Notes: a model not told the origin generated them from the letters alone. A DNA stretch of 64,000 nt from Paenibacillaceae bacterium (GCA_015057705.1 SVDU01000005.1:62001-126000); one strand, 5' to 3'; shown: positions 54,666 to 64,000, counted from the stretch's first letter. A program made the numbers and translations.

Positions 54666-56327
54666 CTATATTTCCAGGATTGCCCCACGGCTTGCCGGGG
54701 CTGCCATAGCCGCATATCTTGCCAGATATCCGGAAGTAACTAAAGGCTTCCTTGGCTGCCATTTTTCCTTTCTGGCTGCCATCTCTTCGTCAGATACTTT
54801 TACATCCAGTCTGTGGTTGTCAATATCAATGGATATGATGTCGCCTTCCTCCACCAGTGCGATGGGGCCGCCTACGGCTGCCTCCGGACAGGTATGGCCT
54901 ATAGAAGCTCCTCTGGAAGCTCCGCTGAACCGTCCGTCTGTAATGAGCGCTACGGATGAACCAAGTCCCATACCAGCAATGGCTGAGGTTGGGTTTAACA
55001 TCTCTCTCATTCCAGGTCCGCCTTTTGGACCTTCATAACGGATTACTACCACGTCTCCTGCAACGATCTTTCCGCCCTTGATTGCTTCAATGGCATCCTC
55101 TTCACAGTCAAAGACTCTTGCAGGACCTTCGTGTTTTAACATTTCAGGAGCAACGGCAGAACGTTTTACAACCGCACTGTCCGGTGCTAAATTACCTTTT
55201 AATATGGCGATTCCGCCGGTGCTGCTATAGGGATTTTCCACTGGACGAATAACTTCAGGATCTTTATTTAAACATCCCTTAATGTTTTCTCCCACTGTTT
55301 TTCCAGTTGCCGTAATGCAGTTCAGTTCTAAAAGTCCCAGCTTGCTGATCTCATTCATGACTGCATAAATGCCGCCTGCCTCGTTTAAATCTTCTATATA
55401 AGTAGGGCCAGCCGGAGCAAGGTGACAAAGGTTTGGAGTTTTTGCACTGATCTCATTGGCAAGCTCCAAATTTAAGTCCACGCCTGCTTCATGGGCGATA
55501 GCCGGAAGATGAAGCATACTGTTGGTGCTGCATCCAAGAGCCATATCCATGGTAAGAGCATTTCTAAATGCCTTCTCACTCATAATGTCACGGGGACATA
55601 TATTTTTCTTTAACAGATCCATAACCGCCATACCTGCATGTTTTGCAAGCTTTAAACGCTCGGAGTAAACGGCGGGAATGGTTCCATTTCCCTTTAAGCC
55701 CATTCCAAGAACCTCCGTTAAACAGTTCATACTGTTAGCCGTATACATACCGGAACAGGAACCGCAGGTCGGACATGCCTTCTGCTCATATTCCTTTACA
55801 TCCTCTTCCGTCATCTTACCGGCAGTATAAGCTCCCACTGCTTCAAACATGCTGGAAAGGCTGGTCTTATGGCCCTGCACACGTCCAGCCAACATTGGTC
55901 CGCCACTGACGAACACTGTAGGTATGTTAATGCGCGCTGCTGCCATTAAAAGTCCGGGAACATTTTTATCACAATTGGGTACCATAACCAGAGCATCAAA
56001 GGCATGGGCTCTTGCAAGACATTCCGTGGAGTCTGCAACCAAATCCCTGGTGACCAGTGAATACTTCATGCCAATATGACCCATGGCAATACCGTCACAG
56101 ACTGCAATGGCCGGAACCATGACCGGTGTTCCGCCCGCCATGGCAACTCCCATTTTGACGGCATCGACTATTTTATCCAGATTCATATGGCCTGGTACAA
56201 TTTCATTATAGGAACTGACAATACCAATTAAAGGCCTTTCCATCTCTTCCTCTGTCATTCCCAGTGCATTAAAAAGGGAACGATGAGGTGCCTGCTGCAT
56301 ACCTTTTTTAACTGAATCACTTTTCAT
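54666..56327 (-). CDS. ilvD: Dihydroxyacid dehydratase
   Basis: 553 residues from the ATG at 56327, ten bases after GGAG; a GTG three codons upstream abuts the ribosome site. Iron-sulfur ligands are seen in NCDKNVPG near 121 and [18 protein letters not shown] near 190, and the substrate loop [19 protein letters not shown] toward the C-terminus. Third step of isoleucine/valine synthesis. Sixteen bp before ilvB and 126 bp after leuB. Confidence 0.94.
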   Translation of the reverse strand: MKSDSVKKGMQQAPHRSLFNALGMTEEEMERPLIGIVSSYNEIVPGHMNLDKIVDAVKMGVAMAGGTPVMVPAIAVCDGIAMGHIGMKYSLVTRDLVADSTECLARAHAFDALVMVPNCDKNVPGLLMAAARINIPTVFVSGGPMLAGRVQGHKTSLSSMFEAVGAYTAGKMTEEDVKEYEQKACPTCGSCSGMYTANSMNCLTEVLGMGLKGNGTIPAVYSERLKLAKHAGMAVMDLLKKNICPRDIMSEKAFRNALTMDMALGCSTNSMLHLPAIAHEAGVDLNLELANEISAKTPNLCHLAPAGPTYIEDLNEAGGIYAVMNEISKLGLLELNCITATGKTVGENIKGCLNKDPEVIRPVENPYSSTGGIAILKGNLAPDSAVVKRSAVAPEMLKHEGPARVFDCEEDAIEAIKGGKIVAGDVVVIRYEGPKGGPGMREMLNPTSAIAGMGLGSSVALITDGRFSGASRGASIGHTCPEAAVGGPIALVEEGDIISIDIDNHRLDVKVSDEEMAARKEKWQPRKPLVTSGYLARYAAMAAPASRGAILEI

Positions 56328-56453
56328 CTGCTGCACACTCCTTTTCTTTTTTCATAACTTTCTGATTATATGGAAATCCGGGAGCGTATAAAATCAGATG
56401 TTTTATCCGCTTCCGGCAATTTACAAATTTTAAATTGTTGGGTGCCAAACGAG

Positions 56454-57539
56454 CTAAATAATCCGTTCTGCGATTAAATCACCCATTTCTGTTGTAGACA
56501 CCTTTTTAAATCCATCGGAGTAAATGTCTCCAGTCCGATATCCTTCCTTTAAAACCTGCTCCACGGCTGCTTCCACTGCATCTGCTTCCTGGTCTAAATC
56601 AAAGGAATACCGAAGCATCATGGCTGCGGAGAGAATGGTTGCAATTGGATTTGCAATATTTTTTCCTGCGATATCAGGTGCAGAACCGTGGCTTGGTTCA
56701 TACATACCAAATTTGCTTTCATTCATACTGGCTGAGGAGAGCATTCCGATGGATCCTGTAATCATGCTGGCTTCATCGGATAATATATCTCCAAACATGT
56801 TCTCAGTAAGAATCACATCAAACTGCCCCGGATTCATCACCAGCTGCATGGCACAGTTATCTACCAGCATATGGTTCAGTGTCACTTCCGGATAATCCTG
56901 TGCCACCTCTTCCACCACTTTTCTCCAAAGTCTGGAGGAATCCAGTACATTGGCCTTATCTACGCTGATGACCTGCTTTTTTCGCTTCATGGCGATATCA
57001 AACGCCTTTACTGCTATTCTGCGGATCTCATTCTCATTATAGCTAAGAGTATCCACTGCAGTCATCACACCGTCCGCCTCTTTGGTGTAACGGTCTCCGA
57101 AGTAAAGTCCGCCAGTGAGTTCTCTCATAATGACCATATCAAAACCGTCTCCGATAATCTCTTTTTTTAAAGGGCATGCATCAGCAAGCTCTTTATAAAG
57201 ATAGGCGGGGCGGATATTTGCAAATAAATTAAGACCTTTACGGATGGCTAGCAGCCCCGCTTCAGGTCTCAGATTCGGTGCCACATCGTACCATTTTGAA
57301 TTTCCCACATTCCCCCCGACTGCACCAAGGAGAACGGAGTCGCTTTTTTTTGCTGTTTCCAATGCTTCGTCCGTTAATGGGACGCCGTAAGTATCAATGG
57401 ATATCCCTCCCATTAAGACTTCTGTATACTCAAACAGGTGGTGATAAACTGCCCCAACCTTATCTAATATCTTTCTCGCCTCTCCAATGATTTCAGGCCC
57501 TATCCCGTCGCCAGGGATTACTGCAATGTTATAGTTCAT
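56454..57539 (-). CDS. leuB: 3-isopropylmalate dehydrogenase
   Basis: 361 residues. PGDGIGPEI near residue 8, [10 protein letters not shown] near 138, [13 protein letters not shown] near 245 and [15 protein letters not shown] near 280 are the family motifs. NAD-dependent oxidative decarboxylation in leucine synthesis. GGGAG precedes the ATG and a clear SigA promoter lies 49 bases before it. leuA, leuC and leuD are not adjacent. Confidence 0.95.
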   Translation of the reverse strand: MNYNIAVIPGDGIGPEIIGEARKILDKVGAVYHHLFEYTEVLMGGISIDTYGVPLTDEALETAKKSDSVLLGAVGGNVGNSKWYDVAPNLRPEAGLLAIRKGLNLFANIRPAYLYKELADACPLKKEIIGDGFDMVIMRELTGGLYFGDRYTKEADGVMTAVDTLSYNENEIRRIAVKAFDIAMKRKKQVISVDKANVLDSSRLWRKVVEEVAQDYPEVTLNHMLVDNCAMQLVMNPGQFDVILTENMFGDILSDEASMITGSIGMLSSASMNESKFGMYEPSHGSAPDIAGKNIANPIATILSAAMMLRYSFDLDQEADAVEAAVEQVLKEGYRTGDIYSDGFKKVSTTEMGDLIAERII

Positions 57540-57587
57540 TTGTACTCTCCCTCTGTGTCACTGTAATCTGCTGATATATTTCTTCTC

Positions 57588-57616
57588 ATAATAGAACATT
57601 TGTCAGGATTTTTCAA
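57588..57616 (-). promoter_or_regulatory. SigA promoter of the leuB operon
   Basis: TTGAAA (57611-57616) and TATTAT (57588-57593) on the minus strand with a 17-base spacer. The leader of about 40 bases is too short for a T-box or a leader-peptide attenuator. Confidence 0.65.
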
Positions 57617-57693
57617 CTAAAATAAAATATTTTTACTGGAAAACATATATGAGAAAGGAATTGATACTATAATTAACGGTTATAAAAGAAGAG

Positions 57694-57750
57694 AAAACAG
57701 GAAAAAAGCAGTCCCGGAATTTTAAACCGAAACTGCTCTTTTCCTGTTTT
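57694..57750 (-). terminator. Terminator of the Gld-like ABC operon
   Basis: A long stem pairs AAAACAGGAAAA with TTTTCCTGTTTT and, inside, AGCAGT with ACTGCT, with small mismatches and a loop of about 9 bases. It lies just after the stop at 57760. Confidence 0.75.
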
Positions 57751-57759
57751 GTCATTTGC

Positions 57760-58743
57760 TTATTTACTGATTTCCTCATTGACAGTCAGACATTTATCAA
57801 CCGATGCCTTATCTATTTCATTTACAAAGGGAGAATTTTCTGTTCTTGTATAGTAGCAGCTTGAATCCTCATTAAGACTTCCTACTGAAAGCTGGAATGT
57901 CTCATCCTTTCCATTTTTGTTATAAGTATAAGAAATAACGGCAGAAGGCTGATCAAGACCATAATCCTTTAACTGGGAATCCGTTACATTATAGTTTGGA
58001 CAGCTCTTTACCTTCAGGCCTGCAAGGGAATCAGCCAGCACATTTAATGGAGAATTGTCATCCACTTTATTTTCCGCGGTGTCTGCTGAGTCCTTATACC
58101 ATTCAATGGTTCCTTTCTCATCGTCCAGCTTTTTCTTCACGAACTGTTTCCTGCTGTCTGCCTTGGTCACAGTAATTCCTGTGATATCGGTTCCGGCTAT
58201 TGCCGGGAATTCTTCCAGAGCCATAAAGTCATTCAGACTGCTGTCTGTCTCCGTATAAAGGGAAGAACCGATGAGATAAGGGGTATCCTCTCCCTGAATT
58301 GCAGCATAGTAATCTCCGTCCGGAGTAGCATTTCCAAGGAGAATCACTGACTTTTTATTGTCTGCACCAGTGACTGTGATGGTACGGATAGGCTGATCCA
58401 GTCCATATGCACTATATCCATCTCCGTCTTCCAGTTTTCTCACTGCTTCCAGCTTAGAGACAGTGGACGCAATCCCGTCCATTTTGGTCTGCATCACCGG
58501 AAATTTCTCATCCTGATCATAGACCCATTTTCCGTCCTTTTTTGAAAAGGAGATCTCATTGCCATCCCTGTCATAAGAAACTGACTGAATTTCAGAAAAG
58601 TCGGTCATATAAGCTTTGGAGGCCTCTTTCTGATTTTCCGTTTTTTTCTGGGAGCGGTCCATGTACTGCCCCACTCCCACATACACTGCACAGAGTACCA
58701 CTAACGCGGCAGCCCCAAATATCAGTCCGTTTTTTTTCTTCAT
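57760..58743 (-). CDS. DUF4340 domain protein
   Basis: 327 residues. One membrane helix at residues 6-26, then an extracytoplasmic region with repeated beta-rich units (YGLDQPIRTITVTGADNKK; YGLDQPSAVISYTYNKNGK), each a hallmark of DUF4340. Function unknown. Usually encoded with GldG-like proteins and an ABC-2 permease, as here; the gene starts 15 bp after the GldG-like gene with AGGAGG. Confidence 0.85.
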   Translation of the reverse strand: MKKKNGLIFGAAALVVLCAVYVGVGQYMDRSQKKTENQKEASKAYMTDFSEIQSVSYDRDGNEISFSKKDGKWVYDQDEKFPVMQTKMDGIASTVSKLEAVRKLEDGDGYSAYGLDQPIRTITVTGADNKKSVILLGNATPDGDYYAAIQGEDTPYLIGSSLYTETDSSLNDFMALEEFPAIAGTDITGITVTKADSRKQFVKKKLDDEKGTIEWYKDSADTAENKVDDNSPLNVLADSLAGLKVKSCPNYNVTDSQLKDYGLDQPSAVISYTYNKNGKDETFQLSVGSLNEDSSCYYTRTENSPFVNEIDKASVDKCLTVNEEISK

Positions 58744-58758
58744 AAGTCCTGCCTCCTT

Positions 58759-60129
58759 CTACAGACGTCTGCGCTTTAACCAGATCATAAGTCCGCAGCC
58801 AAGGGACGCCGCAGGAATAATTAAGATAAACAGGATTCCCCACATACCACCATGTGTCACCGTATTATAGGTCACATCAAGACTCTTGGAGGGGATGGAA
58901 ACATTCGCTACGTCTTCAAAATTAGAAGTCACTGCGTTCATAAACAGAGTCAGGTTACTTAAGTTGGTAAAACTGGTATTTAAACTTTCATCAATCAGGG
59001 AAGGGGTGGAAAATACAGTCAGGCGGGCTGATCCCGTATCCAGCTTCTTTTCTGAAACAGCTCCCAGAATGTAGGTTCCTTTCTTCTGAGCATCCGGAGT
59101 AACAAGCATTCCTGCTTCACTGGTCTGCATAAACGGAGTTACGTTGACTCCCTCCGGCAGATTTTCAGCCTGAGTAAATGCACCTGACTGTAGAACCAGT
59201 GCAGCACTCTTTATATCTACACCATTAGTCACTTCACTGCCAGACTCTATGGTTGGGAAAATGTAGTAAGGATTGTTCTGATAAAAGTTCTTGGTATCAG
59301 CAGCCATACCATTTTCCAGGTTCAGGCCATATGCACTCATGACAGATGTCAGGTTTGGACGCTCTTTTTCTGAATATCCGGCAATGATTAACACGTGGCC
59401 GCCTTTGTCCAGATAATCGGAGATCATGGTCTTCTCATCATTGGCAAGATCGGAAGCGGGAGCGTTCATAAGAAGAAGTTCACAGTCCTCAGGAATCTTC
59501 CCGTCTTTTAAAAGATTAATGCTGTTAACCGTTAAATTGGATTTACCCAGCATATCGGTTACCGTAGCTCCAAATGCTGCCTCTCCATGTCCCTCTGTGA
59601 CATAGATGGTTTTGGATACATTGCTGGTCACATGGGAAATTGCTCCTGTCACCTGACCTTCTCCGTCAAATGCGGTCTCTTTTGCCTGCCCGTAATAGTA
59701 ATAAGAGGACTCATCCATTTTTATAATATCGGTAAATGGAATGGACTGGGTTTTATTGGTAGATTGGCAGCTTACAAGAATCGTGCCATCTGTGGCATTC
59801 AGCTTTTTAACCTGCTCCGGGTGAAGTACAGAATCCACAGTTTCCACCTTAACATGGTTTGATAAATCCTCGTAACGTTTTAAAAAGCTGGTAATCCGTT
59901 TATCTACACTTGCAGGATCTCCTACTACATAAATCGTTACATCCTTATCCAGAGCTTTGATTAAGTCACTGGTGGTTCCTCCCAGGGTATAGATCTGGCT
60001 GCTGCTCATATCCCATTGCCGCACCTTTTCGGGAAGACGTCCCACAATCAAATTGAGTATAATTACCGCAGCTATGACAATCACGGAAAGGATTGCAGTA
60101 TAGCCGCCTTTTTTTAATTTTCTGGTCAT
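58759..60129 (-). CDS. GldG-like ABC transporter auxiliary protein
   Basis: 456 residues from the ATG at 60129, six bases after GGAGG; the ATG at 60135 touches it. A membrane helix at each end (about 12-34 and 430-450) flanks a large extracytoplasmic domain of the GldG/ABC-type auxiliary family (IYTLGGTTSDLIKALDKDVTIYVV; VTEGHGE; a DKGGHVLIIAGYS segment). Acts with the permease and ATPase encoded upstream. Substrate unknown. Confidence 0.85.
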   Translation of the reverse strand: MTRKLKKGGYTAILSVIVIAAVIILNLIVGRLPEKVRQWDMSSSQIYTLGGTTSDLIKALDKDVTIYVVGDPASVDKRITSFLKRYEDLSNHVKVETVDSVLHPEQVKKLNATDGTILVSCQSTNKTQSIPFTDIIKMDESSYYYYGQAKETAFDGEGQVTGAISHVTSNVSKTIYVTEGHGEAAFGATVTDMLGKSNLTVNSINLLKDGKIPEDCELLLMNAPASDLANDEKTMISDYLDKGGHVLIIAGYSEKERPNLTSVMSAYGLNLENGMAADTKNFYQNNPYYIFPTIESGSEVTNGVDIKSAALVLQSGAFTQAENLPEGVNVTPFMQTSEAGMLVTPDAQKKGTYILGAVSEKKLDTGSARLTVFSTPSLIDESLNTSFTNLSNLTLFMNAVTSNFEDVANVSIPSKSLDVTYNTVTHGGMWGILFILIIPAASLGCGLMIWLKRRRL

Positions 60130-60139
60130 TTCCATCCTC

Positions 60140-61006
60140 CTAACTCCATCTGCGTTTCTCTATGGACTGCACAGTCAGGAATACCAGCAGGAATATAATG
60201 CTGATATAGGTAACCAAACCGCCCAAATCAAAAATATAATGAGTAGCAAAGTTCTGGAATACACCGGTGATTGCAACCTTTTCCATCACATTTGTCAGTG
60301 CCCGGTCAAACAAACCTTTTTTGATTAAGTATAATCCAACCATAACTATGATCCCAACTGCTTCTAAAATTACTGCAAGACCGGTATGGCTGGTGATCCG
60401 GTTAACAATCAGTACTGCCAGAGACCAGAGCAGGAAAAATCCAATCAGAGAACCCAGTGCAGTAGTTGGTAAAAATCCCACCAGATTCGGCCACAAAAGC
60501 AGGAGAAGAATAATACCAAAGGTTCCTACTGCAGCAATGATCTGACTCTCTGTAAGGGAAGAAATAAACATTCCTATGGCAATATAAACACATCCCAGTA
60601 AGAAAAACGCCAGAATTGCCGCATAATCTGCCTTCAAATGTGAAGTTCCGTTCATCTTAATAATCAGCGGGCAAAGGCAGGATAAAATAACCGGAACTGC
60701 AAATACGGTAACCATGGAAAAATATTTTCCCAGAACTATTTTTCCTACGGAGACCGGAGAAGTTAACAATAGCTGATCGGTCTTAGTCTTTCTGTCATCT
60801 GCGAAGCTTCTCATGGTCAGAACCGGAATCCCGATCATAATGATTGTTACCATTCCCGATAAGGTATAAGAAAAATATGGATATCCGCTCATCATGTTGT
60901 ACGCCATGAAGTAAATTCCGATAAACAGCACCATAAATGCTATAAATACATATCCGGTCATGGACTGGAAGTAAGATTTCAGCTCTCTTCTATAAACAGC
61001 AGCCAT
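60140..61006 (-). CDS. ABC-2 type permease, GldF-like
   Basis: 288 residues with about six membrane segments, starting with a short cytoplasmic stretch (MAAVYRRELKSYFQSMTGYVF) typical of GldF-like ABC-2 permeases. AGGAGG precedes the ATG, which overlaps the ATPase stop by one base, so the two are coupled. Forms the membrane part of an exporter or of a complex acting on the cell surface. Confidence 0.88.
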   Translation of the reverse strand: MAAVYRRELKSYFQSMTGYVFIAFMVLFIGIYFMAYNMMSGYPYFSYTLSGMVTIIMIGIPVLTMRSFADDRKTKTDQLLLTSPVSVGKIVLGKYFSMVTVFAVPVILSCLCPLIIKMNGTSHLKADYAAILAFFLLGCVYIAIGMFISSLTESQIIAAVGTFGIILLLLLWPNLVGFLPTTALGSLIGFFLLWSLAVLIVNRITSHTGLAVILEAVGIIVMVGLYLIKKGLFDRALTNVMEKVAITGVFQNFATHYIFDLGGLVTYISIIFLLVFLTVQSIEKRRWS

Positions 61007-62103
61007 TATAATTCCTCCTCTCCATCACTCTTTTTATTTTCTGTATCTGTGTTTTCTGTTTCCTCATCTGCGCTCAGTTCTCTATCTTCCTGAATTTCTT
61101 CCTGAATTTCTTCCTGACTATCTTCAGATTCTGCATCTGCCGTCAGCTCTAAGAAAACTTCTTCCAACGAAGCCTTGTTTACATGCATGGAGAGGATTGG
61201 CATTCGGTTATCGGCAAAAGCAAAGAAAATAATTTCCCGGATATCCACTCCTTCTTCCCCTGTACCGGTCAAACGGAACGTCACCTTGTTTACTGCCTCT
61301 TCTCCGCTTTCTTTCACGTTTACGTCAGCTGCCTGGGGAATGGTGTTAAGAATATCACGGATCTGAGCTTCTTCTCCTTTTATCAGCAGTTCCATACCCG
61401 AAGCATCTGCCATCTGGCGCTCTAAGTTTTCCGGTGTATCGCTTGCAATCAGCCGTCCCCGGTCTATAATCAGCACATGATCGCAGACTGCGCTTACTTC
61501 AGAAAGAATATGGGAACTTAAAATAACCGTATGTTTCTGACCCAGTTCTCTTATGGTATCCCGTATTTCAATGATCTGCTTTGGATCTAATCCCACGGTT
61601 GGTTCATCTAATATAATAACCGGAGGGAATCCCAGAACTGCCTGGGCAAGCCCTACTCTTTGTCTGTAGCCTTTGGAGAGGTTACGGATCAGGCGTCCGC
61701 TTACATCGGTAAGCTTTGCTAAGTTCATTACTTTGAGGACTTCCTCTTCCCTGTCTTTTTTCGGTATTTTCTTTAATTCAGATGCAAAATCAAGCTGCTC
61801 CTTTACTGTCATATCGACGTAAAGAGGGGGTAGCTCCGGCAGATAACCAATGCACCTTTTTGCCTCCTCCGGATCCTCTAAAATGTTATGGCCATTAATC
61901 CACACATCACCCTCGGTCGCACCTATGTAACCGGTTATAATATTCATTGTAGTGGATTTTCCTGCTCCATTGGGCCCCAGAAAACCATAGATCTTGCCAT
62001 CCTGAATGGTAAAGTTTAAATGATCCACAGCCAGATGCCCGCCGTAATCTTTTACCAGGTTTTTAACTTCAATCAACTCTCTCTCCTCCTGTTCTATTTT
62101 CAT
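61006..62103 (-). CDS. ABC transporter ATP-binding protein, GldA-like, with acidic tail
   Basis: 365 residues. Walker A GPNGAGKS (43-50), signature LSKGYRQRVGLAQ near 142, Walker B VIILDEPTVGLDP near 160, and the switch His in ILSSHILSEV. After the usual C-terminal domain a tail of about 48 residues is almost entirely Glu, Asp, Ser and Thr, including the direct repeat QEEIQEEIQED. AAGGA precedes the ATG. Drives the permease at 60140. Confidence 0.9.
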   Translation of the reverse strand: MKIEQEERELIEVKNLVKDYGGHLAVDHLNFTIQDGKIYGFLGPNGAGKSTTMNIITGYIGATEGDVWINGHNILEDPEEAKRCIGYLPELPPLYVDMTVKEQLDFASELKKIPKKDREEEVLKVMNLAKLTDVSGRLIRNLSKGYRQRVGLAQAVLGFPPVIILDEPTVGLDPKQIIEIRDTIRELGQKHTVILSSHILSEVSAVCDHVLIIDRGRLIASDTPENLERQMADASGMELLIKGEEAQIRDILNTIPQAADVNVKESGEEAVNKVTFRLTGTGEEGVDIREIIFFAFADNRMPILSMHVNKASLEEVFLELTADAESEDSQEEIQEEIQEDRELSADEETENTDTENKKSDGEEEL

Positions 62104-62199
62104 AATCGTGTCCTTACTTAGGGTAAAAGGGAATTGTGAAGATTGTGTGATTTAACTTTGTTTATTGTGTGATAAAAGTATGAATTATTTCGACAAAAG

Positions 62200-62240
62200 A
62201 AAAGACAGAACAGCCTGAAGCATCCCATGCCCAGACTGTC
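62200..62240 (-). terminator. Terminator of the DNA glycosylase gene
   Basis: ACAGCCTG and CAGACTGT (one mismatch) with an inner GCAT/ATGC stem; on the minus strand a T-rich tract follows. Lies 17 bp after the stop at 62257. Confidence 0.6.
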
Positions 62241-62256
62241 CTTCAAAAGAGGTGAT

Positions 62257-63117
62257 TTATTCAGCCGCCAACCGGTTGATTTTATGGTAAAACATATATT
62301 GCTGCAGAATTCCTGCATACCCCTCATACCGCTTAAGCGGAAATCCATTGGGATAATATGTGGTGATTATCTGTTTCACATGGGTATCTACAGGGAAAGC
62401 TCCTACATGATGTAGTCCGAACAGGCAGACACAATCTGCCACCTTCTTACCAATCCCATACTGTTCTAAAAGTGTTGCATGGGCATTCTCGTAGTCCGCT
62501 TTTTTTAAATCAGACAGCCACTTCTCTCCCTCTGGCCCGCTGCAGCACTGAGCGATATGAAGAATATACTTATCCCGGTATCCCAGCCCCAGATCAGACA
62601 GACCGGGAAGGCCGGCGGAGGCAATGGATTCAGGTGTAGGAAACGTCATAAAGCTTCTCGTAACCTCTTCCCACACTCCAGAAGAAGACATCACCAGACC
62701 TCTTCCCTTCTTTTCCATTCCAAACCGATTGCATAATTCCCTTACACTCCCCTTAATCCGTGGAATATTATTATTCTGGGATATTAAAAATGTAACCAGC
62801 ATCTCCCATAAATCCTGGCGAAGAATCCTCACTCCCCACCCGCACCGGATGGCTTCCCGTAAATAAGAGTCCTCTTCCGGTACCTGTTTCTTATAACCCC
62901 AGTAATCCCCTTCCAGATCAAAATAATGGGACCATACCCTTTGAAACTCTTCCTCTTCACCGGAAAAAAGAAACTCTTCTCCATCTTTCACTGCTTCTAT
63001 GTATTGGGCTCCGGCTGCAACAGACCAAATCCCCTGCTCCAGTTCTTTCATACGAAAACATTGTCCTGACTTGGCAATCTGTCCCAGATCCATATCATCT
63101 ATTTTAATCCGAACCAT
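62257..63117 (-). CDS. OGG1-type 8-oxoguanine DNA glycosylase
   Basis: 286 residues from the ATG at 63117, which has GGAG nine bases upstream and overlaps the MerR gene by 14 bases; the longer frame to 63147 lacks a ribosome site. The N-terminal OGG domain (SGQCFRM near 20) is followed by the HhH-GPD domain: helix-hairpin-helix YGIGKKVADCVCLF with the catalytic Lys and the catalytic Asp in FPVDTHV. It removes oxidised guanine and cuts the strand as a lyase. A 3-methyladenine activity is less likely. Confidence 0.87.
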   Translation of the reverse strand: MVRIKIDDMDLGQIAKSGQCFRMKELEQGIWSVAAGAQYIEAVKDGEEFLFSGEEEEFQRVWSHYFDLEGDYWGYKKQVPEEDSYLREAIRCGWGVRILRQDLWEMLVTFLISQNNNIPRIKGSVRELCNRFGMEKKGRGLVMSSSGVWEEVTRSFMTFPTPESIASAGLPGLSDLGLGYRDKYILHIAQCCSGPEGEKWLSDLKKADYENAHATLLEQYGIGKKVADCVCLFGLHHVGAFPVDTHVKQIITTYYPNGFPLKRYEGYAGILQQYMFYHKINRLAAE

Positions 63118-63514
63118 GACTGACTGCTCCAATCTCACTTTTTTCATCTAAATACTTCTCATACTGATCAGTGAAATACGTGATCTTATGATCCACCTTG
63201 CATAAGTACTTCTTAAGTCCGGCAATTTGATCCTCTACTTCCTTTTTGTGGGCTATCAGCATGGAACACCGTTCTTTTAACGTCTCTTTCCCCTGTAAGC
63301 TCAGCTCCACAAATTCCCTGATCTGTTTAATCGCCATCCCTGTATTTTTCAAACAGCAGATTAAAGACAGCCACTCTAAGTCCTCTTCGGAATAACGGCG
63401 GATTCCGCTTTCACTTCTGTCTACGAATGGAAGAAGCCCTTCCCGTTCATAATACCGGAGAACGTGTGGTTTTAAATGTGTCTTTTCTGATACCTGTTTT
63501 ATGGTGTAATTCAT
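63104..63514 (-). CDS. MerR family transcriptional regulator
   Basis: 136 residues. Winged helix at the N-terminus (YTIKQVSEKTHLKPHVLRYY, then RRYSEEDLEWLSLI) and a C-terminal coiled coil (about 75-120). No Cys-based metal site, so it fits the branch that regulates aldehyde- or oxidant-linked reductases. It is divergent from an aldo/keto reductase and shares with it a classic MerR promoter, which it most likely controls. Confidence 0.9.
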   Translation of the reverse strand: MNYTIKQVSEKTHLKPHVLRYYEREGLLPFVDRSESGIRRYSEEDLEWLSLICCLKNTGMAIKQIREFVELSLQGKETLKERCSMLIAHKKEVEDQIAGLKKYLCKVDHKITYFTDQYEKYLDEKSEIGAVSHGSD

Positions 63515-63550
63515 TTTTATCCTTTTCCGGCAGATTTTCCAATCTGTCTC

Positions 63551-63581
63551 TTGACTTAAAGTTAACGTTAAGGTTTACAAT
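63551..63581 (+). promoter_or_regulatory. MerR-type promoter with overlong spacer
   Basis: TTGACT (63551-63556) and TACAAT (63576-63581) are 19 bases apart, the overlong spacing that MerR proteins correct. The spacer carries the near-palindrome CTTAA-A-GTTAAC-G-TTAAG (63555-63572). It directs the aldo/keto reductase gene. Confidence 0.8.
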
Positions 63582-63639
63582 ACTTACTATACAATAGTTT
63601 GATCCCGTGATCAAGCGAAATCAATAAGGAGGTACCTGA

Positions 63640-64000
63640 ATGAAATCTTTATCAGACAACTATATACTGGCTAATGGTGTGAAAATCCCCTGTATCGGCT
63701 TTGGCACCTGGAAAGCTCAAAATGGAGAAACTGCAGTCAATGCAGTAAAGCAGGCGCTTAAGACTGGCTATCGTCACATCGATACTGCTGCACTCTATTA
63801 CAATGAGGAAAGCGTTGGAACCGGAATTAAGGAAAGCGGCGTTCCAAGAGAAGAGATCTTTGTTACCAGCAAGCTTCAAAACCCAGAGCATGGGTATCAG
63901 GAAACATTAAATGCCTTTGAGGCGACCATGAAAAACTTAGATCTGGATTACTTAGACTTGTACTTAATTCATTGGCCTAATCCCATCAAGTCCCGTGCCA
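63640..64000 (+). CDS. Aldo/keto reductase (partial)
   Basis: The first 120 residues are present; the window ends inside the gene. Start ATG at 63640 follows AAGGAGGT. The AKR catalytic tetrad is complete: D48 and Y53 in DTAALYY, K78 in TSKLQ and H111 in LIHWP. An NADPH-dependent reductase of aldehydes and ketones, cytoplasmic. Its promoter is of the MerR type, suggesting induction by a reactive carbonyl or similar stress through the divergent regulator. Confidence 0.92.
   Translation, partial: MKSLSDNYILANGVKIPCIGFGTWKAQNGETAVNAVKQALKTGYRHIDTAALYYNEESVGTGIKESGVPREEIFVTSKLQNPEHGYQETLNAFEATMKNLDLDYLDLYLIHWPNPIKSRA

Noticed and set aside
57540-57590. Search for a T-box or leader-peptide attenuator before leuB.
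   Set aside because: Promoter and start are only about 50 bases apart, too short for either, and no hairpin is present.
63652-63891. Minus-strand frame of 79 codons at the right edge.
   Set aside because: Opposite the aldo/keto reductase start, which has a full catalytic tetrad and a MerR promoter.

Overview
The window looks like a chromosomal segment of a spore-forming Firmicute of the Lachnospiraceae (Lachnoclostridium/Lacrimispora type). The evidence is moderate GC, strong GGAGG ribosome sites, many CUT1 sugar importers paired with YesM/YesN-type two-component systems, class III fructose bisphosphatase and an agmatine deiminase operon. The genus is an inference from gene content. No rRNA, tRNA, CRISPR array or intact mobile element was seen.

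Bases 1-20400 form a glycan-use region. On the minus strand lie an Lpl-type importer (binding protein cut by the window edge), a HAD hydrolase, two tandem GH38 alpha-mannosidases, and a second importer. A sensor kinase, response regulator and GH105 unsaturated uronyl hydrolase run divergently. An AraC regulator then faces a GH4 enzyme of the LplD alpha-galacturonidase type. Together they suggest uptake and cytoplasmic breakdown of short oligosaccharides containing alpha-mannose and uronic acid.

Bases 20400-34600 are mostly housekeeping: two YfcE-like phosphodiesterases, RdgB, a THUMP-type RNA methyltransferase, an exported papain-like protease, a rhodanese, a striking tetrapeptide-repeat protein with a sporulation-like promoter, a decayed IS3 transposase, two NlpC/P60 wall hydrolases, a DUF1700 protein, class III fructose bisphosphatase, a metallo-beta-lactamase-fold hydrolase, a small Cys-rich unknown, an iron-type alcohol dehydrogenase and an M23 peptidase.

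Bases 34700-43400 hold a second complete sugar module: GH39 beta-xylosidase facing kinase, regulator, binding protein and two permeases. None of the three importers carries its own ATPase.

Bases 43500-49400 are an agmatine deiminase system (aguC-aguB-aguD-aguA) with a divergent membrane LuxR regulator and a long palindrome between them. Bases 49400-57540 appear to be one amino-acid operon (leuB, ilvD, ilvB, serC, serA, DUF1015). Bases 57700-62100 encode a Gld-like ABC exporter with two auxiliary proteins. The window ends with an OGG1-type DNA glycosylase, a MerR regulator and the start of a divergent aldo/keto reductase.
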